From: Candidatus Omnitrophota bacterium
GTDB taxonomy: Bacteria > Omnitrophota > Gorgyraeia > Duberdicusellales > 4484-171
Length of the DNA stretch: 42,545 bases
Reading direction: 5' to 3'
Assembly (NCBI GenBank): GCA_028692655.1
Contig: JAQUWY010000013.1
Location: 1 to 42,545 of the forward strand
The position numbers and the translations under genes are program-made. Position 1 is the stretch's first letter. Each line of letters starts with the position of its first letter. Below, piece by piece: positions 26,278 to 34,077 of this stretch. Under the pieces are notes generated by a model. That model was not told the origin of the DNA, ran no database searches, and worked only from the letters and a program-made list of their open reading frames with translations.

Positions 26278-26996
26278 ACAATAAAAATATAAACCAAACT
26301 ATACAAAGTTATCCAAATAAAATATCCCGCCGTAGGAAGCCCTGAGTAGAAAATCTTATTGTTAATTTCGAATTTATCAGCATTGGGAAGGATAAAATAT
26401 ATTGCCCGCAAAAGCTTTTTTTGTAACATTCCTCCATAAGCATTTGTAATTGCCAAAGCGCTTGGCAAAGCTTCACTGCTTAAATAAACGAACAAAGCCG
26501 CCAAAAGAGCTACGGTGCTTGATGAAAATAAAGTTGAAAACAAAGAGGCAATGCAGACAATAATCAGCATTTTTAAAAAAATCGGATATAACGCCGCTAA
26601 AATCAGCGGTAAAAACTTTCCATAAAAAGTTGATATAAGGCAAAAGGCCGCACCGGCAAAAACAAGGTAAAAAAAAGACAAGGCAGCGTATCCCAGAATT
26701 TTTCCGGTTACTACCTCTAAAGGCGTAAAATTTGAAAGATATACCTGGATTATGCGGCTCTCTTTCTCCCGGAAAAACCCGAAAATAAAACTAAAGGTTA
26801 CCAGGACAACCGCAGTCAACTCAATCCCAATTATTCCGGCATCCTGCAAAACCTTCAAGGAATATCCAACGGAAAGCTTACCCAAAAAAGCGCAAAACCC
26901 CAGATAAAAGAAAAAGAAAAAAATAACCCCGAAAAAAAATTTATCCCGCGCGGCTTCCTTAAAATTAAGCAACGCCAGAGAAAAGATTTTCTTCAT
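26235..26996 (-). CDS. ABC-2 type transporter permease
   Basis: The 253-residue membrane protein has six predicted hydrophobic segments, beginning near residues 22-40 after an amphipathic N-terminus (LALLNFKEAARDKFF), and the pattern of ABC-2 permeases. The start overlaps the stop codon of the ATPase gene by four bases, so it is the partner permease. The substrate is unknown. Position inside the pilus run suggests a role in surface assembly or in exporting something used by it, but simple neighbourhood cannot prove that. Confidence 0.88.
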   Translation of the reverse strand: MKKIFSLALLNFKEAARDKFFFGVIFFFFFYLGFCAFLGKLSVGYSLKVLQDAGIIGIELTAVVLVTFSFIFGFFREKESRIIQVYLSNFTPLEVVTGKILGYAALSFFYLVFAGAAFCLISTFYGKFLPLILAALYPIFLKMLIIVCIASLFSTLFSSSTVALLAALFVYLSSEALPSALAITNAYGGMLQKKLLRAIYFILPNADKFEINNKIFYSGLPTAGYFIWITLYSLVYIFIVWLINLFVFQKKEY

Positions 26997-27703
26997 GCTC
27001 CTCCAATTTCTTTTAAAAAAGCCTCTTCAAGTGATTTTGCCTTATGTTTATCAAGCAAATCGCTAACCACGGAGATAGTTTTAATCACGCCTGAATGGAT
27101 AACTCCCACCCGCGAGCACAACCCTTGCATTTGTGAAAGGATATGTGAAGAAAAAAATATGGTTTTTCCCTCTTTATTCAGCCTGTGAAGAAGCTCCAAT
27201 ACCTGTGCCTGGCCCAAAGGGTCAAGCCCAAGGGTAGGCTCATCTAAAACAAGTACTTCCGGCCCTTTAAGAAGACAAACTGCCAGGCCAAGCCGCTGAA
27301 TCATCCCCCGGGAGTATGCCTTTATATACTTATTCCGGTGTTCGCTTAAACCCACCTGCTCCAATAAACCATAAACGGCCTTTGATTTTAAGCCTAAACC
27401 CCAGCCTAATATCGAAAGAAACTCTATTGCCTTGAGATTTTTGGGAGGAAGAAAATTTTCCGGTAAGAAACCAAACTGGCTGTGTATATCGCTGAAAGAA
27501 CGCTTCCTGCCTTGGAATTTAACTTTTCCGGAATCGATATTGATAAGCCCTAAAAGTGCTCTGATAAGGGTGGTTTTTCCGGCGCCGTTTACTCCAAGAA
27601 GCCCGAATATTTCACCTGAGTAAATATCTAAATCAATACCCCTTAAAACTTTTGTTTTTCCAAAGCTTTTTTCTATTCCTTGTAAAGTAATAATCTTAGT
27701 CAT
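26993..27703 (-). CDS. ABC transporter ATP-binding protein
   Basis: The 236-residue ATPase has Walker A GVNGAGKTT (about 38-46), a Q-loop near GFLPENFLPP, the signature YSRGMIQRLGLAV, Walker B VLVLDEPTLGLDP and a switch His in FFSSHIL. It is of the ABC-2 exporter type and pairs with the next gene (four-base overlap). It is the first gene after the terminator that ends the major-pilin unit, so this group may have its own promoter in 27704-27796, where I did not find a convincing one. Confidence 0.95.
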   Translation of the reverse strand: MTKIITLQGIEKSFGKTKVLRGIDLDIYSGEIFGLLGVNGAGKTTLIRALLGLINIDSGKVKFQGRKRSFSDIHSQFGFLPENFLPPKNLKAIEFLSILGWGLGLKSKAVYGLLEQVGLSEHRNKYIKAYSRGMIQRLGLAVCLLKGPEVLVLDEPTLGLDPLGQAQVLELLHRLNKEGKTIFFSSHILSQMQGLCSRVGVIHSGVIKTISVVSDLLDKHKAKSLEEAFLKEIGGA

Positions 27704-27796
27704 TTCGTTTAATTTCCAGTATTATAGTGTATACGTATTATTATAGCCTGATCTTAAATGACAGTCAATTCTATTTTAGGCAAGGAGCTTGTTAAA

Positions 27797-27840
27797 TAAA
27801 AAAATACCCCCCTCTAATAAACTTTAAAGGGGGGTATTTT
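27797..27840 (-). terminator. Strong rho-independent terminator after the pilin gene
   Basis: A perfect 13-bp stem, AAAATACCCCCCT (27801-27813) with AGGGGGGTATTTT (27828-27840), has a 14-base loop and T runs on both sides. It lies ten bases after the stop of the major pilin-like gene. It divides the locus into an upstream unit (regulator to pilins) and a downstream unit (ABC genes to PilO), and would let pilin mRNA be made in excess. Confidence 0.9.
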
Positions 27841-27850
27841 AATAAAAATA

Positions 27851-28393
27851 TTAGTCAGATGAAATTAACATATCCAGTTCAACAAGGGCCAAAGAATCAT
27901 CATAGCGAACCTGGCCTACTGCTGCGTCAGCTGTCCCATCTAAAGCTAAGTCTATTTTTTCAGCCGAAGCAACAGGAACCGGGCCGGCAGCTGCTCGCGC
28001 TTGAGCTGTAGCCAGAGCTAAGTAACGAGCGTTAACCGCTGTACCCGCATCATCATCCCAATCAATTAGAGCGTCATTGCGGTATGCGTATATCCCGCCA
28101 AAACGGGTAGTCGAAGGCCAAGTTTCAAGATAAGGCCCATCCCACATAGTTATAGTACCACCGGCACAATCATCATCAGCTAAAAATGCCTCTTCACAGC
28201 CATCATCCGGCCAAATTGCAGCATCAGTATAAATAGCTAAAGCTGCCGTTTTTATACTTTTGTAATCCGCCATAGTAGCCGAACGATTCGCTTTCTCAAT
28301 AGCTTTAAAAGCATTGGGAGCGATAATTGCCGCCAAAACCGCTATAATGGCAATAACAACAATCAGCTCAATCAGCGTAAAACCCTTTCTCAT
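27851..28393 (-). CDS. Type IV pilin / GspG-like major pseudopilin
   Basis: The mature protein begins at the canonical leader MRKG-FTLIELIVVIAIIAVLAAIIAP. I place the start at ATG 28393 (180 aa) because GAGGAGGTG lies directly upstream; the ORF track extends 26 residues further without support. After the helix come a GspG-like AMADYKSIKTAALAIYTD-type segment and an acidic Cys-containing loop (GCEEAFLADDDCAGG), then YRNDALIDWDDD. The strong RBS and the adjacent terminator suggest high expression. Confidence 0.92.
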   Translation of the reverse strand: MRKGFTLIELIVVIAIIAVLAAIIAPNAFKAIEKANRSATMADYKSIKTAALAIYTDAAIWPDDGCEEAFLADDDCAGGTITMWDGPYLETWPSTTRFGGIYAYRNDALIDWDDDAGTAVNARYLALATAQARAAAGPVPVASAEKIDLALDGTADAAVGQVRYDDSLALVELDMLISSD

Positions 28394-28428
28394 CCGCACC
28401 TCCTCAATTTTCCCCTGACACCAAGCCA

Positions 28429-28444
28429 GAAGAATTGATTCTTC
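28429..28444. other. Hairpin in the pilin leader region
   Basis: GAAGAAT (28429-28435) and ATTCTTC (28438-28444) form a perfect inverted repeat about 35 bases before the pilin start. The gap 28394-28546 also holds AAACC-GAAA-GGTTT, a GNRA-loop hairpin after the previous pilin gene. Such structures may stabilise pilin mRNA or cap the upstream mRNA end. No clear promoter was identified in the gap. Confidence 0.4.
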
Positions 28445-28546
28445 ACCAACCAAAGATCGGCAAAAAACCATAATACTATTTTCAAATTACCCAATCTATG
28501 TTTAAACCTTTCGGTTTGAGTATTCGCCTTTTTATAGTATCGCTAC

Positions 28547-29173
28547 CTATGGTGACCCTATTTCCGGAAGTGCAATCACATAATACGAACGGTAACCGGC
28601 ATTATTAAGCATCGTACCGTTCCTGCAAGTATCACGGTGTAATTCAATCGTGTTTGTTTCATTCTGATTAAACCCTAAAACAGCAAGTGTAACGCGCTCT
28701 GCCGCCGGCACTCCTCCTGTACAAGCAACCGGATCAGTCGGCCAATCAATGACATGGTTGGGATCGTAGGCGTAAAAAAACTCATCACCACGGCTATTAT
28801 ACAAAGGGTCGCGAGGAATCGGCCCGTTTATATATCTACGAACAGCCCGGTCAAACGCCCCATCAACACGATTGGCAACACTGCACCTGCCGGAACTTGA
28901 CTGTTGTCCGCGAGCCCCAATACATTCTCCAACCCAATCAAAACTTGGATTACCTCCAGGGAAAAGCACAGCATTGTCACCCGGGCCGGGATAATGGCCG
29001 TTATCATCATAAAAACCTTCAACTGCTAAAGTTAAAACCTGCATATCAGAAACCCGCTTGGCATCGCGGGATTTCTTTAAAAAGTGTTCAACATTGGGCA
29101 CAGCAATACTTGCGATAACAGCAATTAAGGCAATCACCACGGAAACCTCAATCAGGGTAAAAGATTTTTTCAT
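28547..29173 (-). CDS. Type IV pilin-like protein with Ser at the cleavage site
   Basis: The 208-residue protein begins MKKS-FTLIEVSVVIALIAVIASIAVP, a pilin helix with Ser in place of Gly at position -1. The start at ATG 29173 has GGGAG eight bases upstream; the longer ORF-track version starts at a TTG. After the helix is the GspG-like RDAKRVSDMQVLTLAVEGFYDDNGHYPG, followed by a large head with four or more Cys (GECIGARG, GRCSV, ACTGG, DTCRNG). It is the first pilin gene after gspE. Confidence 0.88.
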   Translation of the reverse strand: MKKSFTLIEVSVVIALIAVIASIAVPNVEHFLKKSRDAKRVSDMQVLTLAVEGFYDDNGHYPGPGDNAVLFPGGNPSFDWVGECIGARGQQSSSGRCSVANRVDGAFDRAVRRYINGPIPRDPLYNSRGDEFFYAYDPNHVIDWPTDPVACTGGVPAAERVTLAVLGFNQNETNTIELHRDTCRNGTMLNNAGYRSYYVIALPEIGSP

Positions 29174-29212
29174 AAATTCAACTCCCTGTTTCAACCCAAA
29201 CTATTTTAAAAA

Positions 29213-30907
29213 CTAAAGTTCTATATCCTGAGTTACCCTGAACACTTCCTCGGCAGTGGTAACTCCGGATAACAGCTTCTCTATTGCTGCCTCACGCAAA
29301 ACAACCAGGCCGTTATTACGGGCAGCAGCGCGTATCTGGTTAGCTGAGGCTTTTTCTAAAACTAATCTTTGAATCGCCTGGCTATTATCCAACAGTTCAT
29401 AAATACCGATTCTTCCCCGGTAACCGGTGTTATTACACAGCTTACACCCTTTACCCTTAAACAACTTTACAGAACCAGAGCCTTCTCTGTCAATGCCTAA
29501 AGCTTTGAGTAATCCTGCTTCAGGAACATATTCTTGCCGGCATTTATCACAAATTTTTCGCACCAGCCGCTGGGCAAGCACGCCCAATAGAGAACTTGAA
29601 ACCAAAAAAGGTTCAACCCCCATATCAACAAGGCGGGTAAACGCTGAAGGAGCATCATTGGTATGCAAAGTAGAAAGGACAAGGTGCCCGGTTAAAGCGG
29701 CTTGAACTGCTATCTCAGCAGTTTCTAAATCCCTGATTTCACCCACCATTATTATGTCGGGGTCCTGGCGCAAAAAACTTCTTAAAGCGCTGGCAAAAGT
29801 AAGGCCAATTTGCGGGTTAACATTTACCTGGCGCATACCATGGAACTGATATTCTACGGGATCTTCTACAGTCATAATATTTACATCTTCTTTATTTAGT
29901 TTCTGAAGGACAGAATAAAGAGTGGTTGTTTTACCGCTTCCTGTAGGCCCGGTAACAAGAATAATTCCATAGGGGGAAGTAAACATATTCTGAAACGTCT
30001 CTAAGCTGTTTCTGGGAAAACCCAGGGATTCTAAGCCTAAAGTCAAACCGGTTTTATCAAGCACTCTTAAAACGACATTTTCTCCGTAGACCGTGGGGCA
30101 AGTTGAAACCCTGAAATCTATATCTCTGCCTTCAACCCGCATGCGTATCCGCCCGTCCTGAGGCAGGCGTTTCTCGGATATATCAAGGCTGGCCAAAATC
30201 TTTATCCGGGAAGTAACAGCACCCTGTAACAGCTTGGGCAAGACATATTGTTTGCGCATAATCCCATCCAGCCGGTATCTTATATTTACGATAGTTTTTT
30301 CAGGTTCAATGTGTATATCGGAAACTTTATCGTGAACAGCTTGGGAAATAATCAAATTTACCAGCTTCAATATATTGAGTTCCTGCTTCTGATCCCCCTT
30401 AAGCAGTTTATCCTTATCCACAGTAGAAATGATCGCTTCTACCGTTCCGGAAACCTGATAATGCTGTTCTATGGCCCAGAAAATATCAGACTCGGTAGCA
30501 GCAAGAGTTTTTATCTGCAAGCCTGTCTGCCGACGTAATTGGTCTATGACCATCACGTCGTTAGGATTCGCCATAGCCACTGAAAGTACATTTTCGGAAC
30601 GAAATAACGGCATACTTTTAAATTTTTTTGCTTCATCTTCCGGAATAAGAGAAAGAATCTTAGGTTCAATAACATAATCAGCAAGGCTTACTGTTTCAAT
30701 CTCCATTTGGTTAGCCAAAGCAGTATTTATCTTTTCAGCACTGGCCCAGCCTCGCTCAATAAGTATTTCTCCCAGGCGCTGGCCGGTAATTTTCTGGTCA
30801 GCCAGGGCCTGGCGCAAAATGCCCTCAGTAATTATTTTCTGCTCGATGAGTATCTCACCAAGCATCTTTTTTCCTTGTGGAACTTGGGGCTTATTGTCTT
30901 CAGGCAT
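29213..30907 (-). CDS. GspE/PilB assembly ATPase
   Basis: The 564-residue hexameric motor powers pilus or pseudopilus extension. An MshEN/T2SSE N-terminal domain (about 25-150) precedes the ATPase core with Walker A GPTGSGKTTT near 319, the Asp box EDPVEYQ, Walker B DPDIIMVGEIRD, a His box LSTLHTNDA and a CDKC...CKLC zinc module at about 449-489 ending in GYRGRIGIYE. MshEN domains often bind cyclic di-GMP, so control by the second messenger is plausible. RBS is AAAGGAG. No PilT-type retraction ATPase is in the window. Confidence 0.97.
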   Translation of the reverse strand: MPEDNKPQVPQGKKMLGEILIEQKIITEGILRQALADQKITGQRLGEILIERGWASAEKINTALANQMEIETVSLADYVIEPKILSLIPEDEAKKFKSMPLFRSENVLSVAMANPNDVMVIDQLRRQTGLQIKTLAATESDIFWAIEQHYQVSGTVEAIISTVDKDKLLKGDQKQELNILKLVNLIISQAVHDKVSDIHIEPEKTIVNIRYRLDGIMRKQYVLPKLLQGAVTSRIKILASLDISEKRLPQDGRIRMRVEGRDIDFRVSTCPTVYGENVVLRVLDKTGLTLGLESLGFPRNSLETFQNMFTSPYGIILVTGPTGSGKTTTLYSVLQKLNKEDVNIMTVEDPVEYQFHGMRQVNVNPQIGLTFASALRSFLRQDPDIIMVGEIRDLETAEIAVQAALTGHLVLSTLHTNDAPSAFTRLVDMGVEPFLVSSSLLGVLAQRLVRKICDKCRQEYVPEAGLLKALGIDREGSGSVKLFKGKGCKLCNNTGYRGRIGIYELLDNSQAIQRLVLEKASANQIRAAARNNGLVVLREAAIEKLLSGVTTAEEVFRVTQDIEL

Positions 30908-30943
30908 CTATCTCTTCTCCTTTGAAAAAAACATTTCTATTTT

Positions 30944-33208
30944 TTATTCGTATGAATCAAGAATTTTGCGTATTTCTTTTTTTCGTTCTTTCTGATAACG
31001 CTCTTGAGCAGCTTCTTTAGAGTGTTTCATTATTGTCGAAATTTTACTAATATACTTTTCTGTGCTCAGGTAACCCGGTCTTAAACCTTGTATCTGTTGA
31101 AATTTATTAAGCGCCTGAGGGTAATTTTTCTCCTTATAAAGCGATATTGCCAATCTGTACATAGAGGTTAACTGTTCTCTTGACGCCTGCCTTTGCTCTT
31201 TCTCTTGGCGGTTAAGATAGGCTTCTTTTTGTTTTTCCATAATCTTCGGAATAACCTCTAAATAATGGCTTGTGCTCAAATACCCCGGTTTCATGCTTTG
31301 TACTTCCTGGAACTTAACCAAAGCCTGCGGGTAATTCTTTTCCTTATAAAGTGATATTGCCAACTTGTATACCGAAGCAAGCCGTTCTTTAAAAGCTTGT
31401 TTTTGTTCTTTTTCCTGTTTAGCTAAAGAGGCCGATTTTTGTTTTTCTATCAACTCCGGAATTATTTTTAAGTAGTGAGATGTGCTTAGATAATCCGGCT
31501 CCAGGCTTTGCACTTCCTGGAACTTAACCAAAGCCTGTGGGTAATTCTTTTCCCTATAAAGTGATATTGCCAGCTTATATACCGAAGCAAGCCGTTCTCT
31601 GAAGGCGTCTTCTTTGGCTTTATCTTGCCTGAGAAGCTTGGCTTTTTCCTGGCTTTGAGCAAGTTGCTTTTCCCTTTCAATCATCTGGGGTATTAGTTTA
31701 AGATAGTGCGCAGTGCCTAAATAGCCGGAAGAGAGCGCCTGGACTTCCTGGAATTTTTTATAGGCTTCTGAATACTTTTTTTCCTGATAAAGTGTGAGAG
31801 CAGCGTCATAGAGCTGTCTGACTTCTTTTTTTTCGATTAATTTTACAGTCTCAGATTCTTGAACTTTCTCAGCATTCATTTGAGCCGGAATCCTGAATTC
31901 AAGGAACTCCCTTGCTTCTTTGTGGTTTGGATCAAGCGCTAATATTTCAGCAAACAGCCTGCGCGCTGTTTCCATATCGCCTCCGGAATAACAGTATAAA
32001 GCCTCGCCATACAAAGCGTTTACCTTGTCACTTAAAGTTTGCTGCTTGAGTTCTTTCTGCGCGGCTTCTTCTTTTTTCGTTTCTTCGGCTTTTTTTTCTT
32101 GCTCTACCTGTTCTGCAGTTGGTATATCACGTAAGGGCTTTAATTTTAAATCTGTTTCTTTTCCGGAAACCTCAGCCGTAACTCTTTTATCCTGAGAGGT
32201 AACATAGTCAATTTCCTGAGATGTGATTACAGTGGGTGAAACGAATATGACAAGCTCGGTTTTTAAATACTGCGTCTTCTTACTTTTAAAGAGATACCCT
32301 AGGTAAGGTATATCTCCCAATAAAGGAATCTTAGTTTCACCTTCAATGGCTTTATTTTTAATTAGGCCCCCGATAATCAAAGTCTGCTTGTTACCTACAA
32401 CCACCTTTGTTCTGGCCTGGCGCGTTTCGATAATCGGAATAGTATAAGCAATATCTTCGGCGCCCGGAGTCCTGACAGTAAGGGTATAATCACTGGTCTT
32501 TTCGCTCACCTCCGGCTGTATGTCCATGCTGATTTTACCGTTTTCACTTATTGTCGGGGTCACCTTAAGAATAATGCCGGCATCCTCAAAATTAACAGTC
32601 CAGCCGACATCGGTCCCGCCTTCAGTGGTTGAAACCTCAGGCTCAGCCCAGGGATACCTTTCTATTACCCTGATTTCCGCTTCGCAGTTATTGACAGTGG
32701 TAATACTGGGCGCTGAAAGTATATCGGTATCATACTGGTTAGCCAAGGCCTGCATAACCACGTTTATATTGTCATTGGCAATAGTAAGAGTAAAGGGTGT
32801 CTCGGAAGCTGTAGTTGTATTAGGAGGATAATACGTTGACTTGTAAGGTATCGCTTCGGTAATACCGTCTGTAGGTGCTACAGAATACATATTAAAATCG
32901 CCAATTTTTAAACCGCCTTTATTGGCAAAAAGAGTCCAGTTAACGCCTAAACTGCTTTCTCCCTCAAGCTTGACTTCAACAACCCTTGCTTCTATATGGA
33001 CTTGTTGAGGGGAAACATCAACCATGGCCAAATACTCTTCCACCTTTTGTATATTTTCGGGATAATCAATGATCATGAGGGAATTTGGCTCATCTCCAAA
33101 CAAAACCTCACCATCTCCGGAGAGCAGTTTTTTTACATTAGAGATACTCTCTCCGTAAACCGGAAAAGCAAGCATAAGGCATATTATTGTAGAAATTATT
33201 TTCCTCAC
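30944..33208 (-). CDS. Secretin pore protein with C-terminal TPR array
   Basis: I place the start at GTG 33208 (754 aa) because AAAGGAGGG precedes it, giving a signal peptide MRKIISTIICLMLAFPVYG. An N1-type segment (NSLMIIDYPENIQKVEEYL) follows, then the secretin core (about 50-340) with VHIEARVVEV, ILSAPSITTVNNCEAEI, PTISENGKISMDIQPEVSE, RTKVVVGNKQTLIIGGL and a GDIPYLGYLFKSK ending. After a Lys/Glu-rich linker, residues about 400-754 form a TPR-like array. Typical secretins end soon after the core, so this long extension is unusual. The N0 domain is missing here and is supplied by the preceding gene. It forms the outer-membrane channel. Confidence 0.9.
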   Translation of the reverse strand: MRKIISTIICLMLAFPVYGESISNVKKLLSGDGEVLFGDEPNSLMIIDYPENIQKVEEYLAMVDVSPQQVHIEARVVEVKLEGESSLGVNWTLFANKGGLKIGDFNMYSVAPTDGITEAIPYKSTYYPPNTTTASETPFTLTIANDNINVVMQALANQYDTDILSAPSITTVNNCEAEIRVIERYPWAEPEVSTTEGGTDVGWTVNFEDAGIILKVTPTISENGKISMDIQPEVSEKTSDYTLTVRTPGAEDIAYTIPIIETRQARTKVVVGNKQTLIIGGLIKNKAIEGETKIPLLGDIPYLGYLFKSKKTQYLKTELVIFVSPTVITSQEIDYVTSQDKRVTAEVSGKETDLKLKPLRDIPTAEQVEQEKKAEETKKEEAAQKELKQQTLSDKVNALYGEALYCYSGGDMETARRLFAEILALDPNHKEAREFLEFRIPAQMNAEKVQESETVKLIEKKEVRQLYDAALTLYQEKKYSEAYKKFQEVQALSSGYLGTAHYLKLIPQMIEREKQLAQSQEKAKLLRQDKAKEDAFRERLASVYKLAISLYREKNYPQALVKFQEVQSLEPDYLSTSHYLKIIPELIEKQKSASLAKQEKEQKQAFKERLASVYKLAISLYKEKNYPQALVKFQEVQSMKPGYLSTSHYLEVIPKIMEKQKEAYLNRQEKEQRQASREQLTSMYRLAISLYKEKNYPQALNKFQQIQGLRPGYLSTEKYISKISTIMKHSKEAAQERYQKERKKEIRKILDSYE
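30960..31825 (-). repeat. Tandem 210-bp TPR-encoding repeats in the secretin gene
   Basis: Three units repeat with an exact 210-bp period (for example TATAAAG-GATATTGCCA at about 31136, 31346 and 31556), with a fourth, more divergent and slightly longer unit. Each encodes a 70-residue block: SVYKLAISLY-EKNYPQALVKFQEVQS, then a YLSTSHYLK helix and a Lys/Gln-rich coiled segment. High DNA similarity suggests recent expansion. Confidence 0.88.
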
Positions 33209-33255
33209 AGGCCCTCCTTTATATTTTTTACACAATCAAACGGCTCTTATTGCGT

Positions 33256-34077
33256 TTAATTACCGCTAGTTGGAGCGTCACCGATAGTGTCAGTATCGCC
33301 TAAGGTAAATTCAGGCTCCTCTTCTTTCTGATCTTCGACTATTATTTCCTTAGAACTTATATATTTAAGCTTAAACACCCTGCTTGTCATTCTTCCGTCA
33401 ACCGCCTGAATAAAATTTTCTACCTTATTGACATTATCAGGATAATCAATAACCATTATAATATTTCTTTGCCTGCCCAGAAGGATTTTTCCAATAGGAG
33501 AAAGAAGGTCATAAATGTTCGCCGTTGCTGTTGAAGAACCATCTCCGGAATCTTGAGAAGAAACCGGATTCTCGCCCGAGGTATAAGACGATGCAGCCAC
33601 GCCTTTTAAAAAACTTTCCGCGTTTATGTGCTTAAAGGCAATGGTTTTAGTAATAAGATTAGGCTTTACAACAACAACCCCTTTGTTTTTCTCTAAACTT
33701 AAACCGTACATATTAGCTATATTTTCAAGCGCGTCATCAAGAGAAAGGTTAGTGAAACTGGCAGTAATCTCGCCTTCAACGCGCTCGTCAACCAATATAT
33801 TGAAATCATAGTCGTGGGCTATTAAACGGAAAAAATCCGCAAGCTCAGCATTCCTTAGCTCAATAGAATATTGTGGTTGGTCACCTTCAAGGCGTTTAAC
33901 TTCAATTAAAGGCAGCTTTTCAGCAGTACCATCTGCAGTAATTTTACTATCTGCAGAAGTGCTTTTTTTAGTGCTTGAAGCGGGACTGCCGCTGATTCCG
34001 GAACTGTTTTGAGAAAAAACCGGAATTGTTAAAATGGCCGCTAAACCAAACAAAAAAATTACTCGTAAAATATTCAT
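33256..34077 (-). CDS. Separate secretin N-domain protein (N0-N1)
   Basis: The 273-residue protein has its own signal peptide (MNILRVIFLFGLAAILTIPVFS) and a Ser/Thr linker. A secretin N0/STN domain follows (YSIELRNAELADFFRLIAHDYDFNILVDERVEG and LSLDDALENIANMYGLSLE). Next comes an N1-type domain ending in RNIIMVIDYPDNVNKVENFIQAVDG, and an acidic C-terminus. It stops before any pore-forming core. The same N1 motif opens the next gene, so the two together resemble one PilQ/GspD split with a duplicated junction. The ATG overlaps the metalloprotease gene by four bases. It could act as a periplasmic collar for the secretin. Confidence 0.85.
   Translation of the reverse strand: MNILRVIFLFGLAAILTIPVFSQNSSGISGSPASSTKKSTSADSKITADGTAEKLPLIEVKRLEGDQPQYSIELRNAELADFFRLIAHDYDFNILVDERVEGEITASFTNLSLDDALENIANMYGLSLEKNKGVVVVKPNLITKTIAFKHINAESFLKGVAASSYTSGENPVSSQDSGDGSSTATANIYDLLSPIGKILLGRQRNIIMVIDYPDNVNKVENFIQAVDGRMTSRVFKLKYISSKEIIVEDQKEEEPEFTLGDTDTIGDAPTSGN

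Noticed and set aside
30944-34077. The two secretin ORFs as one gene broken by a frameshift
   Set aside because: The second has its own RBS (AAAGGAGGG), GTG start and signal peptide, and the N1 motif occurs in both, which a simple frameshift would not produce.
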